From: Cognatundibacterium rugosum
GTDB lineage: Bacteria > Pseudomonadota > Gammaproteobacteria > Burkholderiales > Burkholderiaceae_D
Reading direction: 5' to 3'
Assembly: GCF_014284365.1 (NCBI RefSeq)
Contig: NZ_JACOGG010000008.1
Location: 62,001-126,000 of the forward strand
Length of the DNA: 64,000 nucleotides
Below, piece after piece: positions 25,668 through 33,658 of the stretch (position 1 is its first letter; the number at the start of each line of letters is the position of its first letter). Both the position numbers and the translations under genes were made by a program. Below the pieces are notes generated by a model, which saw only the letters and a program-made list of their open reading frames with translations, had not been told where the DNA came from and searched no databases.

Positions 25668-26615
25668 ATGCACTTTGCTCACGATCTGGGTAGCCTGGCC
25701 ACGGCTTGGACCTCATCTCTGATTTTCATGTATTTAATTTCACTGTCTTCCATTGCTATCGCAACGCTGAGTATCTACAGCTTTTTGTTGCTCGCCACGC
25801 TGGCGACTGCGATTACTACGCGTGGACGGCCTGATTCGGGCTTGCGGCCACGGGTATATGCCTGGTGGGTCATCGCGCCCGTGATCACCGCTTCACTATT
25901 GACTTATCCGCTCGGTGTGCTGGCCTTGGTACTGTTGATCGCTGGACTGGCATTGCAGGATATTTGTCGCCTGAGTGTGAAACCCGCACAAACGTTGGGC
26001 TGCGCGGCTTTGATCGCGATGATGATTGTGCTGATTGTCATGCTCTTGCCTGCGCGGGCCGCCCTTGTACTTGGCTGCCTGTATTGGCTGGCTTATCTGT
26101 TTTTTTTACTGAGTAAGCACAGGCAAGCCTGTTTACTGATCGCCTGGTGCTGGACTGCTTGCGGCCTGGGCTTTTTGTATTTGCTGACCGTGGATACCGG
26201 TATCGACACGGCTTCGCGACTTTCGTGGTTGTTTTTTCTGATCGTGTGCACCTGTCTGAATGATGTCGCGCAATACCTCACGGGTACACGGTTCGGCAAA
26301 CACAAGTTAGTGGCCAGCGTCAGCCCGAATAAGACCGTGCAAGGTCTGATCGGCGGCCTGCTTTTTTCCGCCGTGTTTTGTATGCTGCTGGGGTCTTACC
26401 TGCAATTGGCCAGCCTGCCATGGCTGTGCGCAATTGGTATCTGGCTTGCGATTGCAGGCTTTTGCGGCGACTTGCTGTTTTCTGCCGTCAAACGTCGTTT
26501 AGGCATTAAGGATTTTTCAAGCCTGATTCCCGGCCATGGCGGCATACTGGACCGGGCTGACAGCCTGATGCTGACCGCACCCGCTTTGTATGTGGCGCTC
26601 CGCATTGTGCAATGA
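25668..26615 (+). CDS. CdsA-like phosphatidate cytidylyltransferase, accessory copy (315 aa)
   Basis: Membrane enzyme that forms CDP-diacylglycerol or a related CDP-lipid from CTP. Multiple hydrophobic helices end in the CTP_transf_1 signature, GDLLFSAVKRRLGIKDFSS followed by LIPGHGGILDRADSL, close to that of housekeeping CdsA (compare 49862-50692). I place the start at ATG 25668; a TTG at 25569 would lengthen it by 33 residues and neither has a good ribosome site. Its stop overlaps a possible ATG of the next gene. It is a second cytidylyltransferase, set in a lipid-modifying cluster rather than in the housekeeping operon. Confidence 0.85.
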   Translation: MHFAHDLGSLATAWTSSLIFMYLISLSSIAIATLSIYSFLLLATLATAITTRGRPDSGLRPRVYAWWVIAPVITASLLTYPLGVLALVLLIAGLALQDICRLSVKPAQTLGCAALIAMMIVLIVMLLPARAALVLGCLYWLAYLFFLLSKHRQACLLIAWCWTACGLGFLYLLTVDTGIDTASRLSWLFFLIVCTCLNDVAQYLTGTRFGKHKLVASVSPNKTVQGLIGGLLFSAVFCMLLGSYLQLASLPWLCAIGIWLAIAGFCGDLLFSAVKRRLGIKDFSSLIPGHGGILDRADSLMLTAPALYVALRIVQ

Positions 26616-26665
26616 TGTGCGCAAAGATGCGTGCTGCTGATTTTCTTTTTAAAGAATGGAACAAG

Positions 26666-28453
26666 ATGACTACTAACCTGTCTGTCACCCGGCTTGCTGA
26701 AGAAAGCGGTTTCGTGTCGCATGATGGTACCCGGCTATTCTTTCGCCATTGGCCTGCGCTGAGCGCCGTACCGGATAAGGTGAAGAAGGCGCTGGTATTT
26801 TTGCACCGTGGACATGAGCATTCTGGCCGTGTGCAACAACTGGTTGAAGAATTCACGCCCACTGACACCGCAGCCTTTGCCTGGGATGCACGCGGACATG
26901 GTTACTCGCCGGGCGAGCGTGGTGATGCGCCCGATTTCATGTGTCTGGTCAGGGATTTTGACGCTTTCATGCAGCATTTGTCGGCGCAATATGGCTACGG
27001 TGCTGAGCAAATTGTGGTGATCGCCAATAGTGTCGGTGCCGTCATTGCTGCCACCTGGGTACATGACTATGCGCCGCCACTGCGCGGCCTGGCGATGGCA
27101 GCTGCCGCATTTGATATCAATCTGTATGTGCCGCTGGCGAAGCCTGCACTCAGGCTGGCGAGGTGTTTTCAGCCTGACTTATTTGTGACCAGTTATATCC
27201 GCCCAGGCATGCTGACCCATTCGGCGCAGCAAGCCAGTTCCTATGCCTCAGACAAGCTGGTCACGAAAAATATCTCTGCCCGTGTCTTGTTGGATCTGGC
27301 TGATACCGCGCAAAGGATAGTAGCGGATGCGGCGGCGCTGGATGTGCCAGTGCTGATGCTGGTTGCGGGCAAGGATTATGTGGTCAAAGAAAAGCCGCAG
27401 CACTTATTTTTTGAACGTATCAGCTCGCTGCACAAAAAATATGTGCGGATTCCGGATGCCTTTCATGCGCTGCTCTACGAACAGGATACCCGGCTTGCAT
27501 ATCAGGAAGTGCGTGAATTTGTGCAGCAATGTTTTGCGTTGCCAGTACCAGACGCGCGGCGTTATCTGACGCAGGATCGCCATGGACAGTCAGCGCGTGC
27601 TTATCAGGCCTTGAGCAATGGTCAGAGCATCAGCGCGCTACAAAAACTGAATTTCGCTGTTCAAAAGCGCATGCTCCATAGTCTGGGGCGCCTCAGCGAT
27701 GGCATGCGTATCGGCCTGGAGACCGGTTTCGATTCCGGCAGTTCACTCGATTATGTGTACAAAAATCAGGCAGCAGGGCGCTGGGGCATAGGTAAATTCA
27801 TCGATCGGGGCTATCTGGATGCGGTGGGCTGGCGTGGTATCCGTGAGCGCCGCGTCCATTTACAGCAAATCTTATCCGAGGCGATACAGGCTGTGCCCGC
27901 TGGCCAGACGGTGCGCATCCTGGATTTGGCGACAGGTGGTGGTCGTTATGTGCTGGAGACGGTAAAACGCTTTGGCGAACGCAGGTTTGCCCTCTGTCTG
28001 CGTGATTATGCAGAGGCCAATCTGCAGGCTGCGCAAGGCTTAGCGACTGAACTAGGGCTGACGGACAGTGTCCGTTTTGAGCAATGTGATGCGTTTGATG
28101 CAGCCAGTTATCAGGGCGACGCGCAATACGATATTGTGATTGTGTCTGGCCTGTTTGAGCTGTTTGCTGATAATGCCCTGATACTCAGTGCGGTGAAGGG
28201 CATCGCACGCGTGCTGGCAGAGCAGGGCTGTGTGATTTATACCGGACAGCCCTGGCATCCGCAGTTAGCAATGATCGCTGGCACGCTCAATAATCACCAG
28301 GGCCAGCCTTGGGTGATGCGGCCACGTTCGCAGGCGGAGCTGGACGCGTTGCTGGCAGAAACCGGCTGCCGTAAAGTCTGCTCCCTGATTGGGCTGCAGG
28401 GCATATTCAGCGTGAGTCTGGCGCGCCGTCTTGTGTCTCGTCCTGCTGCTTAA
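26666..28453 (+). CDS. Fused alpha/beta-hydrolase and SAM-dependent methyltransferase (595 aa)
   Basis: Two enzymes in one chain. Residues about 15-285 are a monoacylglycerol-lipase-like hydrolase: S122 in IANSVGAV (first Gly of the elbow is Ala), D237 in GKDYVV, H267 in AFHALLY. Residues about 330-590 are a class I methyltransferase with motif I LDLATGGGRYV at 419-429 and QYDIVIVSGLFELF. ATG 26666 has GGAAC upstream; ATG 26612, overlapping the cdsA-like stop, would add 18 residues. Its 3' end overlaps the end of the opposing transferase gene by 47 bases. A deacylation-methylation role on a lipid is inference from the neighbours. Confidence 0.85.
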   Translation: MTTNLSVTRLAEESGFVSHDGTRLFFRHWPALSAVPDKVKKALVFLHRGHEHSGRVQQLVEEFTPTDTAAFAWDARGHGYSPGERGDAPDFMCLVRDFDAFMQHLSAQYGYGAEQIVVIANSVGAVIAATWVHDYAPPLRGLAMAAAAFDINLYVPLAKPALRLARCFQPDLFVTSYIRPGMLTHSAQQASSYASDKLVTKNISARVLLDLADTAQRIVADAAALDVPVLMLVAGKDYVVKEKPQHLFFERISSLHKKYVRIPDAFHALLYEQDTRLAYQEVREFVQQCFALPVPDARRYLTQDRHGQSARAYQALSNGQSISALQKLNFAVQKRMLHSLGRLSDGMRIGLETGFDSGSSLDYVYKNQAAGRWGIGKFIDRGYLDAVGWRGIRERRVHLQQILSEAIQAVPAGQTVRILDLATGGGRYVLETVKRFGERRFALCLRDYAEANLQAAQGLATELGLTDSVRFEQCDAFDAASYQGDAQYDIVIVSGLFELFADNALILSAVKGIARVLAEQGCVIYTGQPWHPQLAMIAGTLNNHQGQPWVMRPRSQAELDALLAETGCRKVCSLIGLQGIFSVSLARRLVSRPAA

Positions 28454-29042
28454 GTGCAGCGCTCAACCGGTTCCAGACAGTACATACAGACAGCAGGATG
28501 GACAGACTTAGGACTGCGCTGATCCAGCTGGCTGGTGCTGCGCATACGCCAGCCAGACTCAGTGATCCAAATAGCACGGCACGGTCGCTTTTTCCCATAG
28601 GTCCCTGAAAGCCACGCGCCGCGCCTACGCTGAGGCCCAGCACGCCGGCAAATTCACTGAGCATGGCCAGCATCAGCACAGCGATGATCCAGGCCGGGTG
28701 CACAGGTAGCATGAGGATCAGCGGGAGATACAGCGCGAGATCAGAAATTACATCGCAGATTTCATTGAGCAGCGCACCGAGCCGGGTTTTCATGCCACTG
28801 GCATTGGCATACATGCCATCGATGGCATTCAGCGCCATCCTGAACAGCATGGCAAACGGATAGAGCCGCCATAAAATCGTGTGATCGGCGAACAGCGCCA
28901 GCGCGCCGCCGTATAGCAGGCACAGCGTCATGCTGAACAAGGTAATTTGATTTGGCGTGATGCCGCTGCCCTGCAGCGCGCCTAACAGCGGGCTCAGCAA
29001 GCGTTGGAACTGGGGTTTTAACTGGTAGACAGAGATTTTCAT
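28407..29042 (-). CDS. CDP-alcohol phosphatidyltransferase family protein with altered motif (211 aa)
   Basis: Integral membrane enzyme family that swaps CMP of a CDP-lipid for an alcohol. The family motif DxxDGxxARx8GxxxDxxxD appears at 72-97 as N72, D75-G76, A79-N80, G89, N93, D97: three of the usual charged residues (first Asp, Arg, third Asp) are Asn. The start is ATG 29042 (MKISVYQL), overlapping the stop of the PAP2-phosphatase gene by one base, so they are translationally coupled. It may use an unusual acceptor or metal geometry, or be inactive. Confidence 0.82.
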   Translation of the reverse strand: MKISVYQLKPQFQRLLSPLLGALQGSGITPNQITLFSMTLCLLYGGALALFADHTILWRLYPFAMLFRMALNAIDGMYANASGMKTRLGALLNEICDVISDLALYLPLILMLPVHPAWIIAVLMLAMLSEFAGVLGLSVGAARGFQGPMGKSDRAVLFGSLSLAGVCAAPASWISAVLSLSILLSVCTVWNRLSAALKQQDETQDGAPDSR

Positions 29043-30277
29043 CAATGAGAAGTCAGGTAGCGTGCAATGTGGCGGCAGCGATGAAAGCCCATCGCACAAT
29101 GTAAATACACTGGTGTGCCAGCCTCTAGTAAGGGCAGGATCAGTGCGGCTAATTCCTGCATTTGCTGCGGGGTGGGTGGCAGGATGTCGAGCAAGGGATA
29201 ATGCAGATAGCGCTTCGTCGCCGCAGCCAGAGGTCCGCATAGCGCCGGATGTTCCGGCATTTCTGCACTCAGATCGATGATGGCACTGGCCGGATGCAGC
29301 TGGCTGATTTCAGCGTTGCGCAATCGGGGTCCGATAGCCAGCAGTGGCGTGATCTGCTGAATGCGGATAGCGGGCTGTAGCACATAGCGTTGCAGCAACC
29401 AGCTCAGCCGGTAGCCAGTCAGATAAGGCGCATACAGCAGTCTGACCCAGACTGGATGTTGCCCCTGTTGTTTATGCAGGAAGTGACGATCACCGCGCGC
29501 ATAGGCCTGCGCCACCAGTAGCAGACAGGGCAAGCTTGTCGCAGTCAGCAGGAATAGCCACAGATTTTGACTGTAGAACGCTAAGGCAGCCAGCCAGGCG
29601 GCTGCAATCCGGTAATAAGCAGCGACTGGCGGCACTTCATGCGGCTTGCATAAGCAGATGCATAGCCAGCCCAGTGCAGCGCCAGTAATCACGTCCGCCA
29701 GATGATGCTGATGTGTGAATAGGGTTGAGGCAATCAGTAGGGCAATCCCTGTATGCAGCAATAACTGTGCAGGCAGGGTACGCATAGTCTGGCGTAAGTG
29801 GAACCAGAAAATAAGGGCATACGCGACATGCAAAGACGGTAGCTGGTTATAGCGCTGATCCATCAGATACAGGGATTGAAACGCAAAGCCCAGCCAGCCT
29901 TCAGGCAGCACGGCAGCATGCTGCTGTCTGAGTGGCATCAGCAGAAAGCACATTCCTGCCAGATGTGTGGCCGTGAAAATTTGTAAGCTATACTGCCTGC
30001 ATTGCTGCTGTGTGCCGCAATGATAAAAAATGAAAACAAACAGCACAAGCGAGCTGCTGTAAGGAATAATCATCCACGGTATCAGCGGTATGCTGGCATC
30101 GGCGGCCAGCATCAGATGCTGGCTGACCTGATGTGCCGCAGCCAGCCAGTTGGTCGTCAGATAAATCAGCGTAAAACTCAGTGCATTGAGCACCAGCAGC
30201 CTGGTCATCAAAGAAGGCGTGGCGGTGCGTTCAGGCGTTAGTGCCTTAGCAGCAGAAATTTCAGTGAATTCAGACAA
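29042..30277 (-). CDS. PAP2 phosphatase fused to a dual-specificity phosphatase domain (411 aa)
   Basis: Membrane protein combining two phosphatase folds. The N-terminal part has several membrane helices and PAP2 motifs (NQLPSLHVAYA and STLFTHQHHLADVITG). The C-terminal ~150 residues carry a cysteine-phosphatase loop HCAMGFHR (C394, R400) with an Asp candidate in YPLLDILPP, in the style of PTPMT1-like lipid phosphatases that dephosphorylate phosphatidylglycerophosphate. The start is uncertain: TTG 30277, or ATG 30208 without the first 23 residues. Together with the transferase it could complete synthesis of a phosphatidyl-alcohol (inference). Confidence 0.85.
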   Translation of the reverse strand: MSEFTEISAAKALTPERTATPSLMTRLLVLNALSFTLIYLTTNWLAAAHQVSQHLMLAADASIPLIPWMIIPYSSSLVLFVFIFYHCGTQQQCRQYSLQIFTATHLAGMCFLLMPLRQQHAAVLPEGWLGFAFQSLYLMDQRYNQLPSLHVAYALIFWFHLRQTMRTLPAQLLLHTGIALLIASTLFTHQHHLADVITGAALGWLCICLCKPHEVPPVAAYYRIAAAWLAALAFYSQNLWLFLLTATSLPCLLLVAQAYARGDRHFLHKQQGQHPVWVRLLYAPYLTGYRLSWLLQRYVLQPAIRIQQITPLLAIGPRLRNAEISQLHPASAIIDLSAEMPEHPALCGPLAAATKRYLHYPLLDILPPTPQQMQELAALILPLLEAGTPVYLHCAMGFHRCRHIARYLTSH

Positions 30278-30285
30278 AGCAGGTT

Positions 30286-31404
30286 ATGCAGCAAAAAATA
30301 AAAAAAGACAGCGCAAAGACTGAACATCTTAGCATGAGCGTGATGGCGCAAGCCACAGCGGCTCAGCCTTATCAACGTTGTCTGGTGATGGCGGGCGGCG
30401 GTTTTCGCTTTGGCTATTATCTGGGCATGATGGCGGCATTGGAGCAGCATCAGCGTGCGCCGGATGTGCTGGTGGCCAGTTGTGGTGCGGCGATCGCGGC
30501 GGCGGTGATACGGAACCTGCCGGACAATGCATCCAGATTCGAATTCCTGAGTTCGCCACAGATGTATGCCTACTGGTGTGGCCTGGGTTCGAATCCGCAA
30601 AAAAAGCTGAGTACCACGTTAAAGGACTTGGGTCAGCGCGCCTTGTGGTCGCGCTTTATGCAGACAGCGCCCGATCTGTATCAGGATTATCTGTTTGAAG
30701 TCCCGCCGCTGTTGCCTTTGCCTGAGCCGCAATCCTATGCCGGCGCACCGGAGCTGGCAATCATTGCGGGCCGTGTGCTGTATCCGTCCGCTGCTGCGGG
30801 CAGTCGCATAGGCGGGCCCTGGTTTGAAGAAACCGTGTTTGCAGAAGGCGCGCTGGCAGCGGCCTTAAACGGCATGGTGTCGCCTCTGGCACCTGTGCAT
30901 TTTCCGGGATCGCGTATTGCACCACAGATCCGTGTGCAAAGCGGCGTGGCACTGACAGATGCAGTACGCGCCTCCATATCAGATATGTATTATTTCCGCT
31001 GCCATGAAATCGCAGGGCAGGCTTACATCGGCGGTGTGGTGGATTTGTTCCCGATAGAAATCGCCAGCCGGCTGGCCAGCCAGATCGTGATGGAGCGTAA
31101 AGCCCCATATGATCGCTTACTGGGTTTGCCTGCTGTGAGGGCAGTACTTGGTTTTGATGGCAATCAGCGTATCCGTGAGGTCAATCAACAGTTTGCCGAT
31201 TACTGGGTCGATACCGCCGATATGACCAGTGCATTGACAAAACACCAGATAGGCAAACGCATTAACTGGCGCGCCAACCGCATCGAGCTGGTGATGCCCG
31301 CCACCTACCCACAATTCCGGCAAATGCTGCAATTGCAGTGGGATTACGGGTATCAGCGCGCTTGTCTGGCACTGGGTGTCGAGGCCGGCCGGAATGCCGC
31401 GTGA
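30286..31404 (+). CDS. Patatin-like protein with non-canonical active site (372 aa)
   Basis: Patatin-fold protein. The glycine-rich oxyanion loop AGGGFRFG (36-43) is present, but the nucleophile elbow that should read GxSxG is ASCGAA, placing Cys66 where the catalytic Ser belongs. The partner Asp (DGG) is also missing: the segment reads YIGGVVDLFP with I248 at the Asp place, while D253 lies five residues on. It may be a cysteine acyltransferase/hydrolase or a non-catalytic lipid-binding protein. Translation start ATG 30286; 30334 is an alternative. It is divergent from the PAP2-DSP gene with an 8-base gap and is followed 11 bases later by the SDR gene. Confidence 0.8.
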   Translation: MQQKIKKDSAKTEHLSMSVMAQATAAQPYQRCLVMAGGGFRFGYYLGMMAALEQHQRAPDVLVASCGAAIAAAVIRNLPDNASRFEFLSSPQMYAYWCGLGSNPQKKLSTTLKDLGQRALWSRFMQTAPDLYQDYLFEVPPLLPLPEPQSYAGAPELAIIAGRVLYPSAAAGSRIGGPWFEETVFAEGALAAALNGMVSPLAPVHFPGSRIAPQIRVQSGVALTDAVRASISDMYYFRCHEIAGQAYIGGVVDLFPIEIASRLASQIVMERKAPYDRLLGLPAVRAVLGFDGNQRIREVNQQFADYWVDTADMTSALTKHQIGKRINWRANRIELVMPATYPQFRQMLQLQWDYGYQRACLALGVEAGRNAA

Positions 31405-31415
31405 GGGCTGATCAG

Positions 31416-32165
31416 ATGCGCAAACACAGTCAACAGATACTGATTATTGGCGGGACTTCAGGCATAGGCTGGGCGCTGGCACAAAGCTATTTGCAGGCCG
31501 GGCATCAGGTCACGGTGGCGGGCAGGCATCCTGAACGGCTGGATTTACAGGCATTGCAGCAGTATCCGGGTTTGCGGTATCTGCAGCTGGATATCGCCGA
31601 TGCGGAAGCTGTGCGTGCCGCGATCAGCGGATTTGCCGCAAGCGGGCTGGATTTGCTGATCGTTAGTGCAGGTACCTACGTCAATTCACGTCGCCAGGCG
31701 CTTAGCCTGGAACAGACTGAACGCATGCTGGCTACCAATGTCAGTGGTCTGGTGCATGCATTTCAGGCGGCATCTGAGCTGATGCTGCGTCAGGGACGCG
31801 GGCAACTGGTGGCGATCGCCTCAATTGCCGGGCTAATGCAAGACTATCCGGGGGCTTCGGTGTATGCCGCGACCAAACGCAGTGTGATACAGCTGACCGA
31901 TACTTACCGTCGTGCCTGTGCTCCGTTCGGAGTGCAGGTGACCACCATCATCCCCGGTTATATCGATACCCAGAAATTGCGCGATCTGAATCAGGGCGAT
32001 GCCAGTCATAAGCCTTTTCTGAGCTCAGAGCAGCAAGCTGCCAGCCGCATATTGCAAGCGATAGCCAGCAAACAGGCGACGCTGGTCTTTCCGAGGCGCC
32101 TGGCCTGGCTGGTGCGGCTGCTGAATTGCCTTCCCGCCTTTGTTTTGCGCTTTCGGCCTGATTAA
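31416..32165 (+). CDS. Short-chain dehydrogenase/reductase (249 aa)
   Basis: NAD(P)-dependent oxidoreductase. Cofactor loop GGTSGIG (12-18), AGRHPER, catalytic S136, Y150 and K154 (YAATK) give a complete classical SDR. The last ~35 residues are hydrophobic and could contact a membrane, as in SDRs acting on sphinganine-like or acyl lipids. I choose ATG 31416 (MRKHSQQILIIGG) over an earlier in-frame start that overlaps the patatin-like gene. It is the last gene of the lipid cluster. Confidence 0.9.
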   Translation: MRKHSQQILIIGGTSGIGWALAQSYLQAGHQVTVAGRHPERLDLQALQQYPGLRYLQLDIADAEAVRAAISGFAASGLDLLIVSAGTYVNSRRQALSLEQTERMLATNVSGLVHAFQAASELMLRQGRGQLVAIASIAGLMQDYPGASVYAATKRSVIQLTDTYRRACAPFGVQVTTIIPGYIDTQKLRDLNQGDASHKPFLSSEQQAASRILQAIASKQATLVFPRRLAWLVRLLNCLPAFVLRFRPD

Positions 32166-32280
32166 AGTCAGCGCAAAGGCGGAATACGGCGCAAATTCGT
32201 GCACTATCCCGGGCCGGAATAGTAAGGGTCAGGGCAATGCGGTACACTGCACGTCTGGAACACCGCTTTTATGCCGTTTG

Positions 32281-32297
32281 CTACACGCGCTGTGTAG
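32281..32297. repeat. Small hairpin upstream of the PLP enzyme gene
   Basis: CTACAC-GCGCT-GTGTAG, a perfect 6-bp stem, 48 bases before the start codon at 32345. The 180-base leader shows no riboswitch class I recognise. Confidence 0.3.
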
Positions 32298-32344
32298 TCT
32301 GACGGCTCAAATCTACGCCGACCGCAACCGAAACAGAGTCAAGA

Positions 32345-33589
32345 ATGAGCAATCTAGCCAATTACGGATTTACCACCACCATCCTTCATAACGACAGACA
32401 AAAAAGTATAGAGCACGGCTCAGTGCATAAACCCGTGCATAACGCCGTCATGTATGGCTACAGCGATGCGCGTGAGTTGGCCGCTGTCTTTCAGGGTAAG
32501 CAATCCGGTTATCGCTATGGCCGTCAGGGTAATCCTACGGTCGCCGCCTTAGAAGAAAAAATCAGTAAGATGGAAGATGCAGTGTCCAGCATTTGCTTCG
32601 CGACTGGCATGGCAGCAATTGGCGCGGTGTTTCAGGCCTTATTGCGTCAGGGCGACCACGTGGTGTCATCGGTCTTCCTGTTCGGGAATACCAATAGCGT
32701 GTGGCAAACCACGGCCCAGCAAGGCATACAGGTATCGATGGTGGATGCGACGGATGTCGCGCAGGTGGAGGCTGCCTTGCGTCCGGAAACCCGCATGGTG
32801 TTTGTCGAAACCATCGCCAATCCACGTACCCAGATCGCAGACTTGCAGCGCATCGGCGCATTGTGCCATGCGCGTGGCATTCTGTTTGTGGTCGATAACA
32901 CCATGACCTCACCGTATTTATTCCGTCCCAAAGCGGTCGGTGCTGGGCTGGTGATTAATTCGCTCACCAAGTCTATCGCCGGACATGGCAATGTACTGGG
33001 TGGCGCGATCAGTGATACCGGCTTGTTTGACTGGGCCAGCTATCCGAATATTGCCGATAATTTCCGCCAGCAGGCGTCCGCCATGCAGGGCATGTCGCAA
33101 ATCCGCGCCAAGGCCTTGCGTGATTTTGGCGCCAGTTTGTCACCGGACGCGGCGCATCAGATCGCAGTCGGTGCAGAAACCCTGGCCTTACGCATGGAGC
33201 GTGAATCGGCGAATGCACTGGCGCTGGCGACCTTGCTGCAAAAGGATGAGCGGGTCGCGGTGGTGCACTATCCCGGTCTGCCCAGCCATCCCCAGCATGC
33301 GCTGGCCACGGAATTGTTCCGCGCTTACGGCGCCTTGCTGAGTTTCGAACTCAAGCCTGAGATCGACTGCTTCGACTTCCTACAGCATCTGAAACTGGCG
33401 ATCCATGCCACCCATTTAGGCGATACCCGGACCTTGATTATTGCGGTAGCACACACCATTTTCTTTGAAATGGGCCCGGCCCGCCGTGCAGAAATGGGCA
33501 TCGCTGATTCACTGATCCGTGTTTCGGTCGGTATTGAGGACCGTGATGATTTACTAGCGGACTTCAGTCAGGCGCTCAACGCATTCTGA
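32345..33589 (+). CDS. Cystathionine gamma-synthase family PLP enzyme (414 aa)
   Basis: Trans-sulfuration enzyme class (cystathionine gamma-synthase, gamma-lyase or O-acylhomoserine sulfhydrylase). PLP lysine K209 in INSLTKSIAGHG; other family marks are YRYGRQGNPT, SSVFLFGNTNSVW, VVDNTMTSPYLF and the C-terminal RVSVGIEDRDDLLADF. The exact reaction cannot be settled from sequence. It follows the lipid cluster by 179 bases and precedes the FtsX-like gene, with no methionine genes near. Confidence 0.9.
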   Translation: MSNLANYGFTTTILHNDRQKSIEHGSVHKPVHNAVMYGYSDARELAAVFQGKQSGYRYGRQGNPTVAALEEKISKMEDAVSSICFATGMAAIGAVFQALLRQGDHVVSSVFLFGNTNSVWQTTAQQGIQVSMVDATDVAQVEAALRPETRMVFVETIANPRTQIADLQRIGALCHARGILFVVDNTMTSPYLFRPKAVGAGLVINSLTKSIAGHGNVLGGAISDTGLFDWASYPNIADNFRQQASAMQGMSQIRAKALRDFGASLSPDAAHQIAVGAETLALRMERESANALALATLLQKDERVAVVHYPGLPSHPQHALATELFRAYGALLSFELKPEIDCFDFLQHLKLAIHATHLGDTRTLIIAVAHTIFFEMGPARRAEMGIADSLIRVSVGIEDRDDLLADFSQALNAF

Positions 33590-33658
33590 GTTGTTGTGGC
33601 CAGCATTGAGCCCGGCCCCAGGCATGGATAGCATAAACAGCATAGATAGGATACAGGT

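Noticed and set aside
32166-32344. Possible SAM or other methionine riboswitch before the PLP enzyme gene
   Set aside because: Only a short 6-bp hairpin is visible and no known aptamer motif can be drawn.
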